From Ziziphus jujuba (lineage: Eukaryota > Streptophyta > Magnoliopsida > Rosales > Rhamnaceae): a stretch of 64,000 nucleotides of DNA. The notes below the pieces were generated by a model, which was not told the DNA's origin, did no database searches, and was given only the letters and a program-made list of their open reading frames with translations. The position numbers were made by a program, and so were the translations under genes. Shown piece after piece: positions 62,612 through 64,000 of the stretch; positions within the stretch are counted from its first letter, which is position 1; each line of letters starts with the position of its first letter. Where the stretch lies: contig NC_083387.1 in assembly GCF_031755915.1 (NCBI RefSeq), positions 26,477,001-26,541,000 of the forward strand. The letters run 5' to 3'.

Positions 62612-64000
62612 ACAAAATAACAGGTAAAAAGATTGATTCAGTAAACTTGGAAAAAACAAGTATATATAAAGCAACTTTGAATGATGATGAACAAATTGAG
62701 GGTAATAGTGCTCTTGCTGAAATATTTTATATATGCTACCTAATTTGCTTTTGTCTTCCATGCATTTTCTTTTTACTAAACCAGGAGACAGGGATAACTT
62801 AAGGATGTGTAAAGGCATATGAGGAAATGATAGGAAAGAGGCAAAAAGAAACCCAAAGGGCAAATCTTAGATTCTTTTTGTATATATATTCAATACTATA
62901 CTTGGACATTAATCAAATGTAATTATTCATTGAGTAAGATAAAAATATTCCACCAACATAAACTTATGAATTAATCATATTTACAATTTTGGAACTGGAT
63001 ATTGCATTTGGAGAAGAGTGGAAGAATAAGCAGTTTTAGCTATTTGGAGGCACTCAACCTCATACGTATTATCTGTTGACAGAGAAAGTAAAGTACCAAA
63101 AAATAAAAAAGTATTCCCCATTAAGACATCTTTGCACTTTCAAATTAAATTTAAGAAAAAAAATCATAAATTGACAGAATGAGATTATTTAGGCTGCCAT
63201 ATATGCTGAGAATAAAAAGACATACAGAATAGTTTGTTTAACTCGCAGAACTTACTGTAAAAGTAAATAAAGTATGCAATAGGCAATAAGAAATATCCAT
63301 CTATAATATGGGCAATGGATTGAAATGTTATATAACTTCACAAACAAACTATATTCATACAACCTTTGAAGGCAAGGTCCTAATAAGATGCAGAATCAGT
63401 CGGATGTTCAAAATTCTAACAAGGTCTGCCAACATACTTACAAAGAGTAATTACTCATTGATACACCACCACCAATTCCATCAACTAGCACCGCTATTTG
63501 CATTTGGATCATCCTCTCCAGCCCCTGTCTTTCTTGACCACATAATTCTTTGATTATCCAATTAAGATGACAATATGAAATCAGAACATTGTATTACTAG
63601 TAATTAACCAATCAAAGACTCACTATGGGGTAAGATCCAGATATTTGGGTACCTTGGGACTGGGAATCGATGTGTTGCCCGCCATAGTATATAGAAATGA
63701 ACTTAGATGGCATGGTCCCAATCTTTCTTCTTGAAGAAGAACACAACTCCTGCCCTTGGTGGGTATGCTACAACATGCACCCTTGCTACCGATAGCAATA
63801 TTGTCCTTAAAAATATACTTGGATATACCACCAGTCTCTTGTCGACAATAGATATACTATTGCAGAATTTTGTGTGTATATATATATATATAAACAGTTT
63901 TGATTTGTGAGGAATAGAGTTAACTAATAATAAGATTCACTTTTCTATATAGATTTTCAGTTTTAAAGAAATTAAAAAAATTTAAATAAAATGCAATTAA
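62612..64000. other. Upstream region of DC1 copy B, no gene seen
   Basis: AT-rich. A - strand open stretch around 63560-63450 (contains GLERMIQMQIAVLVDGIGGG) and another around 63790-63700 have no recognised family. Confidence 0.5.

Overview
This is a gene-poor, AT-rich stretch of a land-plant nuclear genome, almost certainly a eudicot. The evidence is spliced plant genes (an O-methyltransferase and DC1 zinc-finger proteins), nested plant transposons (Mutator-like elements, Ty3/gypsy-like and copia-like LTRs, a TRIM), many (TA)n tracts, and a fragment of plastid DNA. The species cannot be fixed from the sequence.

Layout. 1-4119: rearranged Ty3/gypsy-like retrotransposon (gag pieces in both orientations and a 2.8-kb LTR). 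4120-6196: AT-rich DNA with no gene. 6206-7288: small non-autonomous Mutator-like element. 7298-29546: a 22.2-kb Mutator-like element (MULE) with matching terminal inverted repeats and a perfect 9-bp target duplication. It carries captured host exons including a PPR piece (7.9-10 kb), a decayed mudrA-type transposase (11.6-14.3 kb, + strand), a 7.5-kb palindromic array of about 30 units of 255 bp (14.7-22.3 kb), and a 10-exon DUF1985/Ulp1 protease gene on the - strand (22.6-27.4 kb), which is split by a 1.1-kb solo LTR. 30246-31748: a two-exon O-methyltransferase gene. 36425-39384 and 59796-62547: two members of a DC1-domain gene family with an unrecognised second-exon domain; a third, exon-2-only relic lies at 52410-53068. 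41415-52132: a second MULE of the FAR1 type with arms over 1 kb, holding a nested 2.87-kb solo LTR, a GRF zinc-finger relic, and a FAR1 transposase relic that is itself split by a three-LTR TRIM. 53473-55091: a young 1.6-kb LTR element. 56614-56953: rearranged plastid DNA (psbD, psaA, trnG-GCC).

How it fits together. The large MULE resembles maize MuDR in plan: two convergent genes with their 3' ends facing a central region. Here the second gene is a Ulp1-type protease, and the centre is a giant inverted repeat whose transcripts could fold into double-stranded RNA. The Ulp1 gene keeps every recognisable catalytic residue and one frame over 846 codons, with a single premature stop, whereas the transposase has five stops, a frameshift and damaged zinc ligands. 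Exon boundaries were placed by eye from splice consensus and frame; family assignments come from motif recognition without database searches.
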